This document shows positions 37,679 through 46,516 of a DNA stretch of 64,000 bases, piece by piece (the stretch's first letter is position 1; each line of letters starts with the position of its first letter). The stretch covers positions 133,834 through 197,833 of the forward strand of contig NZ_OLKL01000014.1 of assembly GCF_900291015.1 (NCBI RefSeq), read 5' to 3'. The stretch comes from Pseudomonas persica. Its GTDB lineage: Bacteria > Pseudomonadota > Gammaproteobacteria > Pseudomonadales > Pseudomonadaceae. Made by a program: the position numbers and the translations under genes. Under the pieces are notes generated by a model that saw only the letters and a program-made list of their open reading frames with translations, was not told the DNA's origin and ran no database searches.

Positions 37679-38755
37679 ATGAAAGCACTGTGGGTCATTC
37701 TGACGCTGGTTACGGGTTGCGCCTGGGCCGAGGACTGGCCAGAACCCGACTGGTCTACCAACCCTGCCCCCCTCGACTGGCAAGCCGTCGACGCCTACGC
37801 CTTTCCCGCCCGCACTGCCGCGCGCAGCGGCATCCGCACCGACGCGCTGCTGATCATTCGCGACGGTCGCATTCTCCACGAACGCTACGCCCCTCCGACC
37901 AGTGCTGCCACCGCGCACCTTACCTGGTCGATCAGCAAGAGCGTCCTTGCCACTTTACTGGGTGTAGCCCAGAGCGAAGGCCGCTTCCAGCTGCAGGACC
38001 CGGTCGTCCGCTTCTACCCGGCCATGCATACCCATCCTGACGTGCGCATGGCCGACCTGCTGCATTGGGCCAGCGGTCTGAACTGGCAGGAAGACTACGA
38101 GTTCGCCCCGCTCAAGTCCTCGGTGGTGGCCATGCTGTATACCCGTGGCCGCGCGGACATGGCGGCCTATACGGCAGCGCGGGAAACGGTGGCCAGCCCA
38201 GGCCGACGGTTTCTCTATTCCAGTGGCGACAGCAACCTGCTGGCCGCCGCGCTGCGCGGCATGCTTGATGCCGGTCAGTACCCCGACTACCCCTGGCATG
38301 CGTTGTTCACCCCTTTGGGGATCGACAGTGCGGTATGGGAGCGTGACCGGGCGGGTACCTACGTGGGGTCGTCCTACCTGTACCTCAGCGCGCGCGACCT
38401 GGCGCGCATCGGCCTGCTGATGCAGCGCGACGGGCGCTGGCAGGATCGGCAATTGCTGCCCAAGTCCTGGGTGGCCTTCAACCGCACGCCGTTCGCCGAG
38501 GCCGAAGCGGTGCCCGGCGAGGCTAACCCCGGCGGCCACTGGTGGCTCAACCAGCCGCTGGCCGACGCTGCCCGGCCTTGGCCGAGTGCGCCTGCAGACA
38601 CCTATGCAGCCCTTGGCCACTGGGGGCAGGCGCTGTACGTGTTGCCCGCGCAAAAGCTGGTGATCGTGCGTTATGCCGATGACCGTGACGGCAGCTACCA
38701 GCACGACGAACTACTCAAGCGGATACTGGCGGCGCTGGCCGGGGAGGGGGCATGA
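37679..38755 (+). CDS. Beta-lactamase-family serine hydrolase
   Basis: A 358-aa exported protein (signal MKALWVILTLVTGCAWA). The serine nucleophile motif SxxK appears as TWSISKSVLA (about 82-91), a Tyr-containing YSSGDSN near residue 180 takes the place of YxN, and HWGQ near 314 fits the third motif. It resembles class C-type esterases and 6-aminohexanoate-dimer hydrolases more than true beta-lactamases. Its stop overlaps the next start. Confidence 0.78.
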   Translation: MKALWVILTLVTGCAWAEDWPEPDWSTNPAPLDWQAVDAYAFPARTAARSGIRTDALLIIRDGRILHERYAPPTSAATAHLTWSISKSVLATLLGVAQSEGRFQLQDPVVRFYPAMHTHPDVRMADLLHWASGLNWQEDYEFAPLKSSVVAMLYTRGRADMAAYTAARETVASPGRRFLYSSGDSNLLAAALRGMLDAGQYPDYPWHALFTPLGIDSAVWERDRAGTYVGSSYLYLSARDLARIGLLMQRDGRWQDRQLLPKSWVAFNRTPFAEAEAVPGEANPGGHWWLNQPLADAARPWPSAPADTYAALGHWGQALYVLPAQKLVIVRYADDRDGSYQHDELLKRILAALAGEGA

Positions 38756-39048
38756 AGCGGGTAGTGCTGCTGGTGTTGCTGGGACTGGTGTACTGGGCCT
38801 GGCACGAGCGTCAGGCCCTGGCGGACTTTCCCGGCATCCTTTCGGCCTACTCGGCCAAGGAATATTGCTCGTGCCGCTTCGTCATGGGTTTCGAGCCGGC
38901 GTATTGCCAAGGCTACGTGAAGCAATGGCTGCCGCTGAGCCTGCTGGAGGAAGACAGCCAACAGCGGCACGTCACCGCCGAAGGCCTGGGCCGACGCAAC
39001 CAGGCCGCCTGGCACGGCCCGCGCGAGGGCTGCCGCTTGCTGCCGTGA
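38752..39048 (+). CDS. 98-aa hypothetical protein
   Basis: The start overlaps the serine hydrolase stop (ATGA). It has an N-terminal hydrophobic segment (about 3-17) and the cysteine pattern CSCRFVMGFEPAYC plus one more cysteine near the end, suggesting a periplasmic disulfide protein. I recognise no domain. Confidence 0.6.
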   Translation: MKRVVLLVLLGLVYWAWHERQALADFPGILSAYSAKEYCSCRFVMGFEPAYCQGYVKQWLPLSLLEEDSQQRHVTAEGLGRRNQAAWHGPREGCRLLP

Positions 39049-39092
39049 AGGCGGGCGGGTAAGGTTGGCGGCCTGGTTTCACGAGATCTGTC

Positions 39093-39674
39093 ATGTTCAA
39101 GCTGCCCCGCCTGCTGCCCGCCTTGTTGCTGGCTTTTTGCCTGCCCGCCCACGCCAACTGGCACCTCGATGGCGAGTCTTCGCGCCTTTCGTTCATTACC
39201 GGCAAGAACGGTAACACCGCCGAAGTGCACCGCTTTCTGGTGCTGCATGGCACAGTCGACCGCAAGGGCGTTGCCGGCCTGAGCATCGAGATGGACTCGG
39301 TGAGCAGTGGCATTCCGTTGCGGGACGAACGCATGCGCGAGGACCTGTTCGAGGTCGAGCGCTTTGCCGAAGCCAAGGTGCAGGCGCAACTGGACCTGCG
39401 GCCAATCAACGACCTGGCCAACGGTGCCCAGATCGAGCTGCGCCTGCCGCTGACCGTGACCTTGCATGGCCAGTCGCACAGCTACAACGCCTTGCTGCTG
39501 GCCACCCGCCTGGACGAGCGACGCTTCCAGGTGGTGACCCTCGAGCCGCTGGTGCTACGCGCCGAGGATTTCGGCCTGCTGCCAGGCTTGCAACGCCTGC
39601 GCAAGTTCGCCGGGCTCAAGTCCATCAACCCATCGGTGCCGGTTAGCGCGGTGCTGATCTTCACCGCCCGCTGA
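39093..39674 (+). CDS. YceI-family periplasmic protein
   Basis: A 193-aa protein with a signal peptide (cleavage after PAHA) and a YceI lipocalin-like barrel (WHLDGESSRLSFITGKNG, then strand pairs). YceI proteins bind polyisoprenoid-type lipids; substrate not known here. It ends 1 bp before the PLD gene start. Confidence 0.8.
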   Translation: MFKLPRLLPALLLAFCLPAHANWHLDGESSRLSFITGKNGNTAEVHRFLVLHGTVDRKGVAGLSIEMDSVSSGIPLRDERMREDLFEVERFAEAKVQAQLDLRPINDLANGAQIELRLPLTVTLHGQSHSYNALLLATRLDERRFQVVTLEPLVLRAEDFGLLPGLQRLRKFAGLKSINPSVPVSAVLIFTAR

Positions 39675-39675
39675 C

Positions 39676-40833
39676 ATGCCAGGGCCGGTCTTTCCCTGGC
39701 GGGATGGCAACCAGTTCGAACTGTTGATTGACGGCCCCGAGTTTTTTCCGCGCATGCTCCTGGCGATCATGCGCGCCGAGTTCCAGGTCGACCTGGAGCT
39801 GTACCTGGTCGAGGCCGGTGACTGCGCGGATGCGGTGGTCGAAGCACTGGAGCAGGCCGCTCGACGCGGCGTGCGGGTGCGCTGTCTGTTCGACGACTAT
39901 GGCTCGCTGGCGTTCAACAGCAAGTTGCGTCAGCGCCTGCTGCACGCAGGTGTGTACCTGCGCTGGTACAACCGCCTGCGCTGGAAGCGTGGCCTGCGCA
40001 ACCTGTACCGCGATCACCGCAAGCTGCTGCTGGTGGATGAGCGCTGGGCCGTGGTGGGCGGCACGGGCGTCACCGACGAGTTCTGGACGCCGGGCGAGGC
40101 GACCAGTGAATGGCACGAGGTGATGGTGCAGATGCAGGGGCCGGTGGTGAACGACTGGCAGTTGCTGTTCGACCGCCAGTGGCACGCCAACAACCGTCGT
40201 ACCGCCTGGCGCCCCGCCGAGGGCTTTGGCCTGCCGCGCCTGCCCAAGGTACCTGCGCAGGGGCAGGGCATGGGCCGGGTGGCCTATGCCGACGCCCGCC
40301 AGCACCAGGACATCCTGCATTCGCTGGTGCGGGCGATCAACAGCGGCAAGCAGCGAGTGTGGCTGGCTACACCTTACTTCCTGCCGACCTGGAGCGTGCG
40401 CCGGTCGCTGCGCCGGGCTGCCGGCAAGGGCGTCGATGTGCGGCTGCTGCTGACCGGGCCGCGCACCGATCACCCCTCGGTACGTTACGCCGGGCATCGC
40501 TATTACCCGCGTTTGCTGCGCGCCGGGGTGCGCATCTACGAGTACCAGCCGTGTTTCCTGCACCTGAAAATGGTGCTGATCGACGACTGGGTCAGTATCG
40601 GCTCGTGCAACTTCGATCACTGGAACCTGCGTTTCAACCTCGAGGCCAATATCGAGGCACTCGACCCGCCCCTTACGGCTGCCGTGCAGGCCAGCTTCGA
40701 GCGTGATTTCGCCTTGAGCGAGGTGGTTGACCTCGGCCATTGGAATGCGCGGCCGCTGTGGCGTCGGGTGAAGCAGCGGGTGTGGGGCTGGCTGGACCGG
40801 TTGGTGGTCAACCTGCTCGACCGTCGCGACTGA
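39676..40833 (+). CDS. Phospholipase-D-family (ClsB-like) protein
   Basis: A 385-aa protein with two HKD motifs: RDHRKLLLVD at about 114-123 and LHLKMVLIDD at about 295-304. Both keep the HxK-x4-D core, so a phosphatidyl transferase is plausible. No N-terminal transmembrane helices are present, which resembles ClsB-type cardiolipin synthases. The very tight spacing after the yceI-like gene suggests cotranscription. Confidence 0.8.
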   Translation: MPGPVFPWRDGNQFELLIDGPEFFPRMLLAIMRAEFQVDLELYLVEAGDCADAVVEALEQAARRGVRVRCLFDDYGSLAFNSKLRQRLLHAGVYLRWYNRLRWKRGLRNLYRDHRKLLLVDERWAVVGGTGVTDEFWTPGEATSEWHEVMVQMQGPVVNDWQLLFDRQWHANNRRTAWRPAEGFGLPRLPKVPAQGQGMGRVAYADARQHQDILHSLVRAINSGKQRVWLATPYFLPTWSVRRSLRRAAGKGVDVRLLLTGPRTDHPSVRYAGHRYYPRLLRAGVRIYEYQPCFLHLKMVLIDDWVSIGSCNFDHWNLRFNLEANIEALDPPLTAAVQASFERDFALSEVVDLGHWNARPLWRRVKQRVWGWLDRLVVNLLDRRD

Positions 40834-40884
40834 GAGCGGCTATCGTGCAGTGATTGGCTCAAGGCAATCGAAGGAGTGGGTGCG

Positions 40885-41463
40885 ATGACGGCGAAGAAAA
40901 TTCTCATGTTGGTTGGCGACTACGTCGAAGATTACGAGGTCATGGTGCCGTTCCAGGCGCTGAGCATGGTCGGGCACACGGTGCATGCGGTGTGCCCGGA
41001 AAAGCTCGCGGGGCAGACCGTACGTACCGCGATTCATGATTTTGAGGGCGAACAGACCTACAGCGAAAAGCCAGGGCACAACTTTGCCCTGAACTATGAT
41101 TTCGTGCGGGTGCGTGCCGAGAGTTATGACGCGCTGCTGATCCCTGGTGGCCGTGCACCGGAGTACCTGCGCCTGGATGAGCGGGTGCTGGAGCTGGTGC
41201 GGGCGTTCGACCAGGCCGGCAAGCCGATCGCGGCGGTATGCCATGGTGCCCAGTTGCTGGCGGCGGCCGGCGTGCTGGATGGGCGTGAATGCAGTGCTTA
41301 CCCGGCCTGTGCGCCGGAAGTGCGTCTGGCGGGCGGGACATTCATCGATATCGCGGTGGACCAGGCGCATGTGGACGGCAACCTGGTGACGGCACCGGCA
41401 TGGCCGGCGCACCCGGTGTGGCTGGCGGCATTCCTCAAGGTGCTGGGCACCCGTATCGCCTGA
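40885..41463 (+). CDS. DJ-1/PfpI-family protein
   Basis: A 192-aa class-I-amidotransferase-like fold with nucleophile Cys in [13 protein letters not shown] and the upstream acidic residue in the DYVEDYE segment. Likely a glyoxalase-III-type or stress protein. ATG 40885 is chosen because AAGGAG (40871-40876) precedes it by 8 nt; the GTG at 40876 overlaps the ribosome site. Confidence 0.8.
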   Translation: MTAKKILMLVGDYVEDYEVMVPFQALSMVGHTVHAVCPEKLAGQTVRTAIHDFEGEQTYSEKPGHNFALNYDFVRVRAESYDALLIPGGRAPEYLRLDERVLELVRAFDQAGKPIAAVCHGAQLLAAAGVLDGRECSAYPACAPEVRLAGGTFIDIAVDQAHVDGNLVTAPAWPAHPVWLAAFLKVLGTRIA

Positions 41464-41561
41464 CCGGGCCTCTTCGCGGGTAAACCCGCTCCCACAGTAC
41501 CTCACTGCTCTCAAGTTATGTGGGGTCCCTGTGGGAGCGGGTTCACCCGCGAAAGGGCCGG
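41464..41561. repeat. REP pair, GCGGGTTTACCCGC type
   Basis: Inverted arms with GCGGGTAAACCCGCTCCCAC, between the DJ-1 gene and the convergent NTF2-like gene. Confidence 0.9.
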
Positions 41562-41586
41562 TTCAGGCAATACATTGAAAGCAGGC

Positions 41587-41985
41587 CTACCTCACCTGCT
41601 CAACCCAGTCATTGAGGTTGTAGTAGTTGGTCACCCGGGCAATCTTCCCGCAATGGATATAGAAGAACGCCCCTGCCGGCAGCACATAGGTCTGCCCGTT
41701 GGCCGCCGGCAACCCTTCGTCATCGGCCAGATATTCCCCATGCACGGTGAACTCCGCCGCCGCGCGGCTGCCGTCGGCGTTCTGCATCACCACGATATCG
41801 GCCAGGCGTTCACGGTAGCAGCGGTTCATCTTGTCCATGAACGCAGCAAACCGGGCCTTGCCCATCTGCCGCTCGCCCTGGTTGATGTCGTGAATCACAT
41901 CCTCGCTGAGCAGGGCGAGAAAGGCCGGCATGTCGCCGGCGTTGAAGGCGGCGTAGTAAGCATTTACCAGTTCGGTAGCGGTCAT
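41587..41985 (-). CDS. NTF2-like/SnoaL (ketosteroid-isomerase-fold) protein
   Basis: A 132-aa alpha+beta-cone protein (NAYYAAFNAGDMPAFLALL at the N-terminus and YYNLNDWVEQ at the C-terminus). It resembles the ketosteroid isomerase-related group. Function unknown. Confidence 0.75.
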   Translation of the reverse strand: MTATELVNAYYAAFNAGDMPAFLALLSEDVIHDINQGERQMGKARFAAFMDKMNRCYRERLADIVVMQNADGSRAAAEFTVHGEYLADDEGLPAANGQTYVLPAGAFFYIHCGKIARVTNYYNLNDWVEQVR

Positions 41986-42100
41986 GGAACAATACCTGTC
42001 GTGGAGGGAAAAGGCGGGTCGTTGCTCCGGATGATAGGGTTTCCCCTCAAGCCCGGCTTAGCCGAGCGCGTCATCCACATCGACAAAACGACCGCCAAGC

Positions 42101-42691
42101 ATGGAAATACGCCTGTTGCACGGCGCCGCTATCGCGCCTTACATCGATGACCTCGCTCGCCTGCGCCTTACCGTGTTCCGCGAGTTTCCCTACCTTTATG
42201 ACGGCACCCCGGAGTACGAGGCCGACTACCTGGCCACCTATGCCCGCTCCGGGCGCAGCCTGGTGGTGCTGGCGCTGGACGACGGCAAAGTGGTCGGCGC
42301 CTCCACCGGCCTGCCGCTGGTCGATGTCGCTGCCGAGTTCCAGCAGCCGTTCCTGGCCCAGGGGCGCGACCCGGCCAGCGTGTACTACTTCGGTGAATCG
42401 GTGGTACTGCCCGAGTACCGTGGCCAGGGCCTTGGGGTGCGCTTTTTCATCGAGCGCGAGTCTTACGCACACAAGCTGGCCGAATTCGATTACTGCGCGT
42501 TCTGCGCGGTCGAGCGGCCAGGTGTGCACCCCCGGCGGCCAGCGGACTACAAGCCGTTGCACGGCTTTTGGCGCAATCGCGGCTTCCTCCACGACCCGTC
42601 GCTGCGCACCAGCTATGCCTGGCGTGACCTGGACGAGCAGGAAAGCTCCGACAAGCTGATGTCGTTCTGGCTCAAGGAACTGCCGATATGA
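42101..42691 (+). CDS. GNAT N-acetyltransferase
   Basis: A 196-aa protein with the acetyl-CoA-binding VVLPEYRGQGLGVRFF near residues 101-116. It overlaps the next gene (ATGA) and is probably cotranslated. In other bacteria GNAT and nitrilase domains occur fused, so the two proteins likely act together. Confidence 0.8.
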   Translation: MEIRLLHGAAIAPYIDDLARLRLTVFREFPYLYDGTPEYEADYLATYARSGRSLVVLALDDGKVVGASTGLPLVDVAAEFQQPFLAQGRDPASVYYFGESVVLPEYRGQGLGVRFFIERESYAHKLAEFDYCAFCAVERPGVHPRRPADYKPLHGFWRNRGFLHDPSLRTSYAWRDLDEQESSDKLMSFWLKELPI

Positions 42692-43560
42692 TCCGCCTGG
42701 CGGCCTGCCAATACGCCATCGAGCTGCATGAAACCTGGGACGCCTACGCCGACCACCTGCAAGGCCTGTGCGCCGAGGCGGTGGAGGCGGGGGCTCGCCT
42801 GCTGCTGTTGCCGGAGTACGCCGGGCTGGTGCTCAGCGGGCAGCTGAGTGGCGAGCAGCGGGGTGACCTGAAGGCTTCCATCACCGGTATCCAGCCGCTG
42901 ATCGAGCCCTGGAAGGCGCTGTGCGAGAGCATTGCCAGGCGCTGGGGGATCTACCTGCAACCGGGCAGCGTACCGGTGCTGGACAGCGATGGGCGCTACC
43001 GTAACCGTGCCTGGCTGTTCGGCCCCAAGGGTGTGCTGGGCCACCAGGACAAGCTGATGATGACCCGTTTCGAGCGGGAGCAGTGGGACATAGCCGCGGG
43101 CCAGGGGCTGCAGGTGTTTGAAACCGAACTGGGGCGCCTGGGGATCCTGATCTGCTACGACAACGAATTCCCGATGCTGGCCCGGCGCCTGGCCGAGGGT
43201 GGTGCCGACCTGATCCTGGCGCCGAGTTGTACCGACACCGAGGCGGGTTACCACCGGGTGCGCATTGGCGCGCAGGCGCGGGCACTGGAGAACCAGATTG
43301 CCGTGTTGCAGAGCCCTACGGTGGGGTTGGCGCCATGGTCGCCGGCGCTGGACGAGAATATCGGCCGGGCAGGGTTGTTCGTGCCGCCGGATCATGGAAT
43401 GCCGGGGGATGGGGTGGTGGCGCTGAGTGAAGAGCTGAGTCCGCTTTGCAGCCAGTGGCTGGTGTGTGAGGTGGATCTGGAGGAAGTGCGGCGGGTGAGG
43501 CGGGAAGGGCAGGTGTTTACCCGAAGGGACTGGCCGGAGCAGTTCGAAAGAATTGTGTAG
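42688..43560 (+). CDS. Carbon-nitrogen hydrolase (nitrilase superfamily)
   Basis: A 290-aa hydrolase with the Glu-Lys-Cys triad: LLPEYAG (about 40-46), HQDKLMMTRFE (about 113-123) and ILICYDNEFP (about 150-160). It cleaves amide bonds of a small substrate. Coupled to the GNAT gene by a 4-bp overlap. Confidence 0.82.
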   Translation: MIRLAACQYAIELHETWDAYADHLQGLCAEAVEAGARLLLLPEYAGLVLSGQLSGEQRGDLKASITGIQPLIEPWKALCESIARRWGIYLQPGSVPVLDSDGRYRNRAWLFGPKGVLGHQDKLMMTRFEREQWDIAAGQGLQVFETELGRLGILICYDNEFPMLARRLAEGGADLILAPSCTDTEAGYHRVRIGAQARALENQIAVLQSPTVGLAPWSPALDENIGRAGLFVPPDHGMPGDGVVALSEELSPLCSQWLVCEVDLEEVRRVRREGQVFTRRDWPEQFERIV

Positions 43561-43568
43561 AACAGGGG

Positions 43569-43663
43569 CGGCCTCTTCGCGGGTGAACCCGCTCCCACAT
43601 GTATCGCGCAGCCTTGAGGCTTGTGCTGTCCCTGTGGGAGCGGGTTTACCCGCGAAGAAGGCG
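43569..43663. repeat. REP pair, GCGGGTTTACCCGC type
   Basis: Inverted arms between the convergent nitrilase and fumarase genes. Confidence 0.9.
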
Positions 43664-43680
43664 ACACTGTTACATCAGGC

Positions 43681-45204
43681 TTACTTCACTTCGACTGCCA
43701 GGCTCTGGGCAATCTTGCTCTGCCACAGCGCAGGGCCAGTGATGTGTACCGACTCACCGTTGCTGTCCACGGCGACGGTCACCGGCATGTCCTTGACCTC
43801 GAACTCGTAGATCGCTTCCATGCCCAGCTCGGCAAAGGCCAGGACCTTCGACTTGCGGATGGCCTGGGCCACCAGATAGGCAGCGCCGCCGACGGCCATC
43901 AGGTACACGGCCTTGTTGTCCTTGATCGCTTCGATGGCGGCAGGGCCGCGCTCGGACTTGCCGATCATGCCCAGCAGGCCGGTCTGCTCGAGGATCTGGC
44001 GGGTGAACTTGTCCATGCGGGTGGCGGTGGTCGGGCCGGCCGGGCCTACCACTTCGTCACCGACCGGGTCGACCGGGCCGACGTAGTAGATGAAGCGGCC
44101 TTTCAGGTCCACCGGCAGCTCTTCGCCACGGTTGAGCATTTCGACCATGCGCTTGTGCGCGGCATCGCGGCCGGTCAGCATCTTGCCGTTGAGCAGGATG
44201 GTTTCGCCCGGCTTCCAGCTGGCGACTTCTTCCGGGGTGATGGCGTCGAGGTTGACGCGGCGGGCGCTCGGCCCGGCTTCCCAGACGATTTCCGGGTAGG
44301 CGTCCAGCGACGGCGCTTCCAGCTCGGCCGGGCCGGAGCCATCGAGCACGAAGTGGGCGTGGCGGGTGGCGGCGCAGTTGGGGATCATGCACACCGGCAG
44401 CGAAGCGGCATGGGTCGGGTAGTCCATGATCTTGACGTCGAGCACGGTGGTCAGGCCACCCAGGCCCTGGGCGCCGATGCCCAGCTGGTTGACCTTCTCG
44501 AACAGCTCCAGGCGGATTTCTTCCAGGCGGTTCTGCGGGCCACGGGCTTTCAGTTCGTGGATGTCGATGGACTCCATCAACACTTCCTTGGCCATGACCG
44601 CGGCCTTCTCGGCGGTACCGCCGATGCCGATGCCGAGCATGCCAGGCGGGCACCAGCCAGCGCCCATGGTCGGGACGGTCTTCAGGACCCAGTCGACGAT
44701 CGAGTCGGACGGGTTGAGCATGGCCATCTTCGACTTGTTCTCCGAGCCGCCGCCCTTGGCTGCGACATCGACCTCGACCTTGTCGCCGGGGACGATGGAG
44801 TAGTGGATCACTGCCGGGGTGTTGTCCTTGGTGTTCTTGCGGGCACCGGCCGGGTCGGCCAGGATCGACGCACGCAGGACGTTTTCAGGCAGGTTGTAAG
44901 CGCGACGCACACCCTCGTTGATCATGTCGTCGACGCTCAGGGTGGCGCCGTCCCAGCGCACGTCCATGCCCACGCGCACGAACACGGTGACGATACCGGT
45001 GTCCTGGCAGATCGGGCGGTGGCCGGTGGCGCACATGCGCGAGTTGATCAGGATCTGGGCGATGGAATCGCGCGCAGCAGGCGACTCTTCACGCAGATAG
45101 GCCTCGTGCATGGCCTGGATGAAATCGACGGGGTGGTAGTACGAGATGAATTGCAGGGCGTCGGCGACGCTCTGAATCAGGTCGTCTTGCTTGATCACGG
45201 TCAT
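43681..45204 (-). CDS. Class I fumarate hydratase
   Basis: A 507-aa iron-sulfur fumarase. Candidate [4Fe-4S] cysteines lie in CQDTG, GWCPPG and PNCAATRH. It hydrates fumarate to malate in the TCA cycle. ATG 45204 follows AGAGGAG; the upstream extension is rejected. It is divergent from a ferredoxin reductase gene. Confidence 0.93.
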   Translation of the reverse strand: MTVIKQDDLIQSVADALQFISYYHPVDFIQAMHEAYLREESPAARDSIAQILINSRMCATGHRPICQDTGIVTVFVRVGMDVRWDGATLSVDDMINEGVRRAYNLPENVLRASILADPAGARKNTKDNTPAVIHYSIVPGDKVEVDVAAKGGGSENKSKMAMLNPSDSIVDWVLKTVPTMGAGWCPPGMLGIGIGGTAEKAAVMAKEVLMESIDIHELKARGPQNRLEEIRLELFEKVNQLGIGAQGLGGLTTVLDVKIMDYPTHAASLPVCMIPNCAATRHAHFVLDGSGPAELEAPSLDAYPEIVWEAGPSARRVNLDAITPEEVASWKPGETILLNGKMLTGRDAAHKRMVEMLNRGEELPVDLKGRFIYYVGPVDPVGDEVVGPAGPTTATRMDKFTRQILEQTGLLGMIGKSERGPAAIEAIKDNKAVYLMAVGGAAYLVAQAIRKSKVLAFAELGMEAIYEFEVKDMPVTVAVDSNGESVHITGPALWQSKIAQSLAVEVK

Positions 45205-45455
45205 GCAGCGCGCTCCTCTTAAAGACGGGAACATTCATATAGACGCTCGACGGTGCCGACCAGCGTGTCGAAACGCCTTGCAAAGGCGCGCCGGCAGCAT
45301 GGCCGACGCAAAAGGGCGCGGCAGTATAGCGTGCCTTACCGCGTGAAACACCTGCGAGTGGTCTGGACCATAGTCGGCCCGGCTTGGGCATCCTTTTTGC
45401 TGCCATAGCCCGCTTGGCATACAGTGGCCTCATGACTGATGGAGAAAGACCGACC

Positions 45456-46376
45456 ATGCCCGAACTTTGCGTGGGCGAGCGCCGCTGGGCGGTGCCGACC
45501 GGCAGCAACCTGCTCGATGCCCTGAACGACGCCGGGCTGAACGTGCCTTACAGTTGCCGCGCCGGCAGCTGCCATGCCTGCCTGGTGCACTGCCAGGGCG
45601 GGCAACCGCTGGATGCCATGCCCGAGGCCCTGGCGCAGGACAAGTATGCCCAGGGCTGGCGCCTGGCCTGCCAGTGCCGGGTAGCCGAGGACCTGCGCGT
45701 GGCATTGTTCGACCCGCTGCAGGATGGCGTGCCGGCCCAGGTCTGTGCACTGGACTGGTTCGGCGATGTGTTGCGCATGCGGCTGCGGCCCGAGCGGGCA
45801 ATGCGTTACCAGGCGGGGCAGCATGTGGTGCTGTGGAATGGCGCGGTAGCGCGGCCTTACTCCTTGGCCAGCCTGCCGGGCGAAGATGATTTCCTCGAGT
45901 TTCATATCGACTGCCAGCGCCCCGGCGCCTTTTGCGACAAGGCCCGTGGTTTGCAGTTGGGTGATGTGTTGCGCCTGGGCGAGCTCAGGGGCGGTGCCTT
46001 GCATTACGACCCGGACTGGCAGCAGCGGCCACTGTGGTTGCTGGCGGCGGGCACCGGGCTGGCGCCGTTGTGGGGCATCTTGCGCGAGGCAGTGCGGCAG
46101 AGGCATCGCGGGGAAATCAGGGTCATGCATGTGGCGCGCGAGGGCGCAGGGCATTATCTGGCCGAGCCGTTGCGGGAGATGGCGAATGTGGATGTCGAGT
46201 TGATACTGGCGGAGCAACTGGATGAGGCGTTGGCCGGGTTGCGACCTTCATCGCGGCAGACGGTGGCGCTGGTGTGCGGGGCGCCGGGGAGTGTCGAGCG
46301 GTTTGCCCGGCGGTTGTTCATTGCCGGGGTGCCGCGAGGGCAGGTTTTTGCTGATGTGTTTGTCGAGCATGCCTGA
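45456..46376 (+). CDS. [2Fe-2S] ferredoxin-type oxidoreductase
   Basis: A 306-aa fusion: an N-terminal plant-type [2Fe-2S] domain with CRAGSCHACLVHC (C-x4-C-x2-C) and a later cysteine in ACQC, then a flavodoxin-reductase module with RPYSLAS (FAD) and AAGTGLAPLWGI (NAD). It passes electrons from NAD(P)H to an iron-sulfur acceptor. ATG 45456 follows GGAG; ATG 45432 is an alternative. Confidence 0.8.
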   Translation: MPELCVGERRWAVPTGSNLLDALNDAGLNVPYSCRAGSCHACLVHCQGGQPLDAMPEALAQDKYAQGWRLACQCRVAEDLRVALFDPLQDGVPAQVCALDWFGDVLRMRLRPERAMRYQAGQHVVLWNGAVARPYSLASLPGEDDFLEFHIDCQRPGAFCDKARGLQLGDVLRLGELRGGALHYDPDWQQRPLWLLAAGTGLAPLWGILREAVRQRHRGEIRVMHVAREGAGHYLAEPLREMANVDVELILAEQLDEALAGLRPSSRQTVALVCGAPGSVERFARRLFIAGVPRGQVFADVFVEHA

Positions 46377-46395
46377 GGTATTTGTGTTGATCGTA

Positions 46396-46490
46396 CCGGC
46401 CTGTTCGCGGGTAAACCCGCTCCCACAGTGTTAGTAGCAGGCCCGAGGCTGGTGCTGCACCTGTGGGAGCGGGTTTACCCGCGAAGGGCC
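46396..46490. repeat. REP pair, GCGGGTTTACCCGC type
   Basis: Inverted arms between the reductase gene and convergent pykA, followed by a small hairpin GGGCCGC-AAA-GCGGCCC (46486-46502). Confidence 0.9.
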
Positions 46491-46516
46491 GCAAAGCGGC
46501 CCCCTTTCAAGCAGGA

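Noticed and set aside
43621..45222. 533-aa frame antisense to fumarase
   Set aside because: Shadow of a well-supported metabolic gene.
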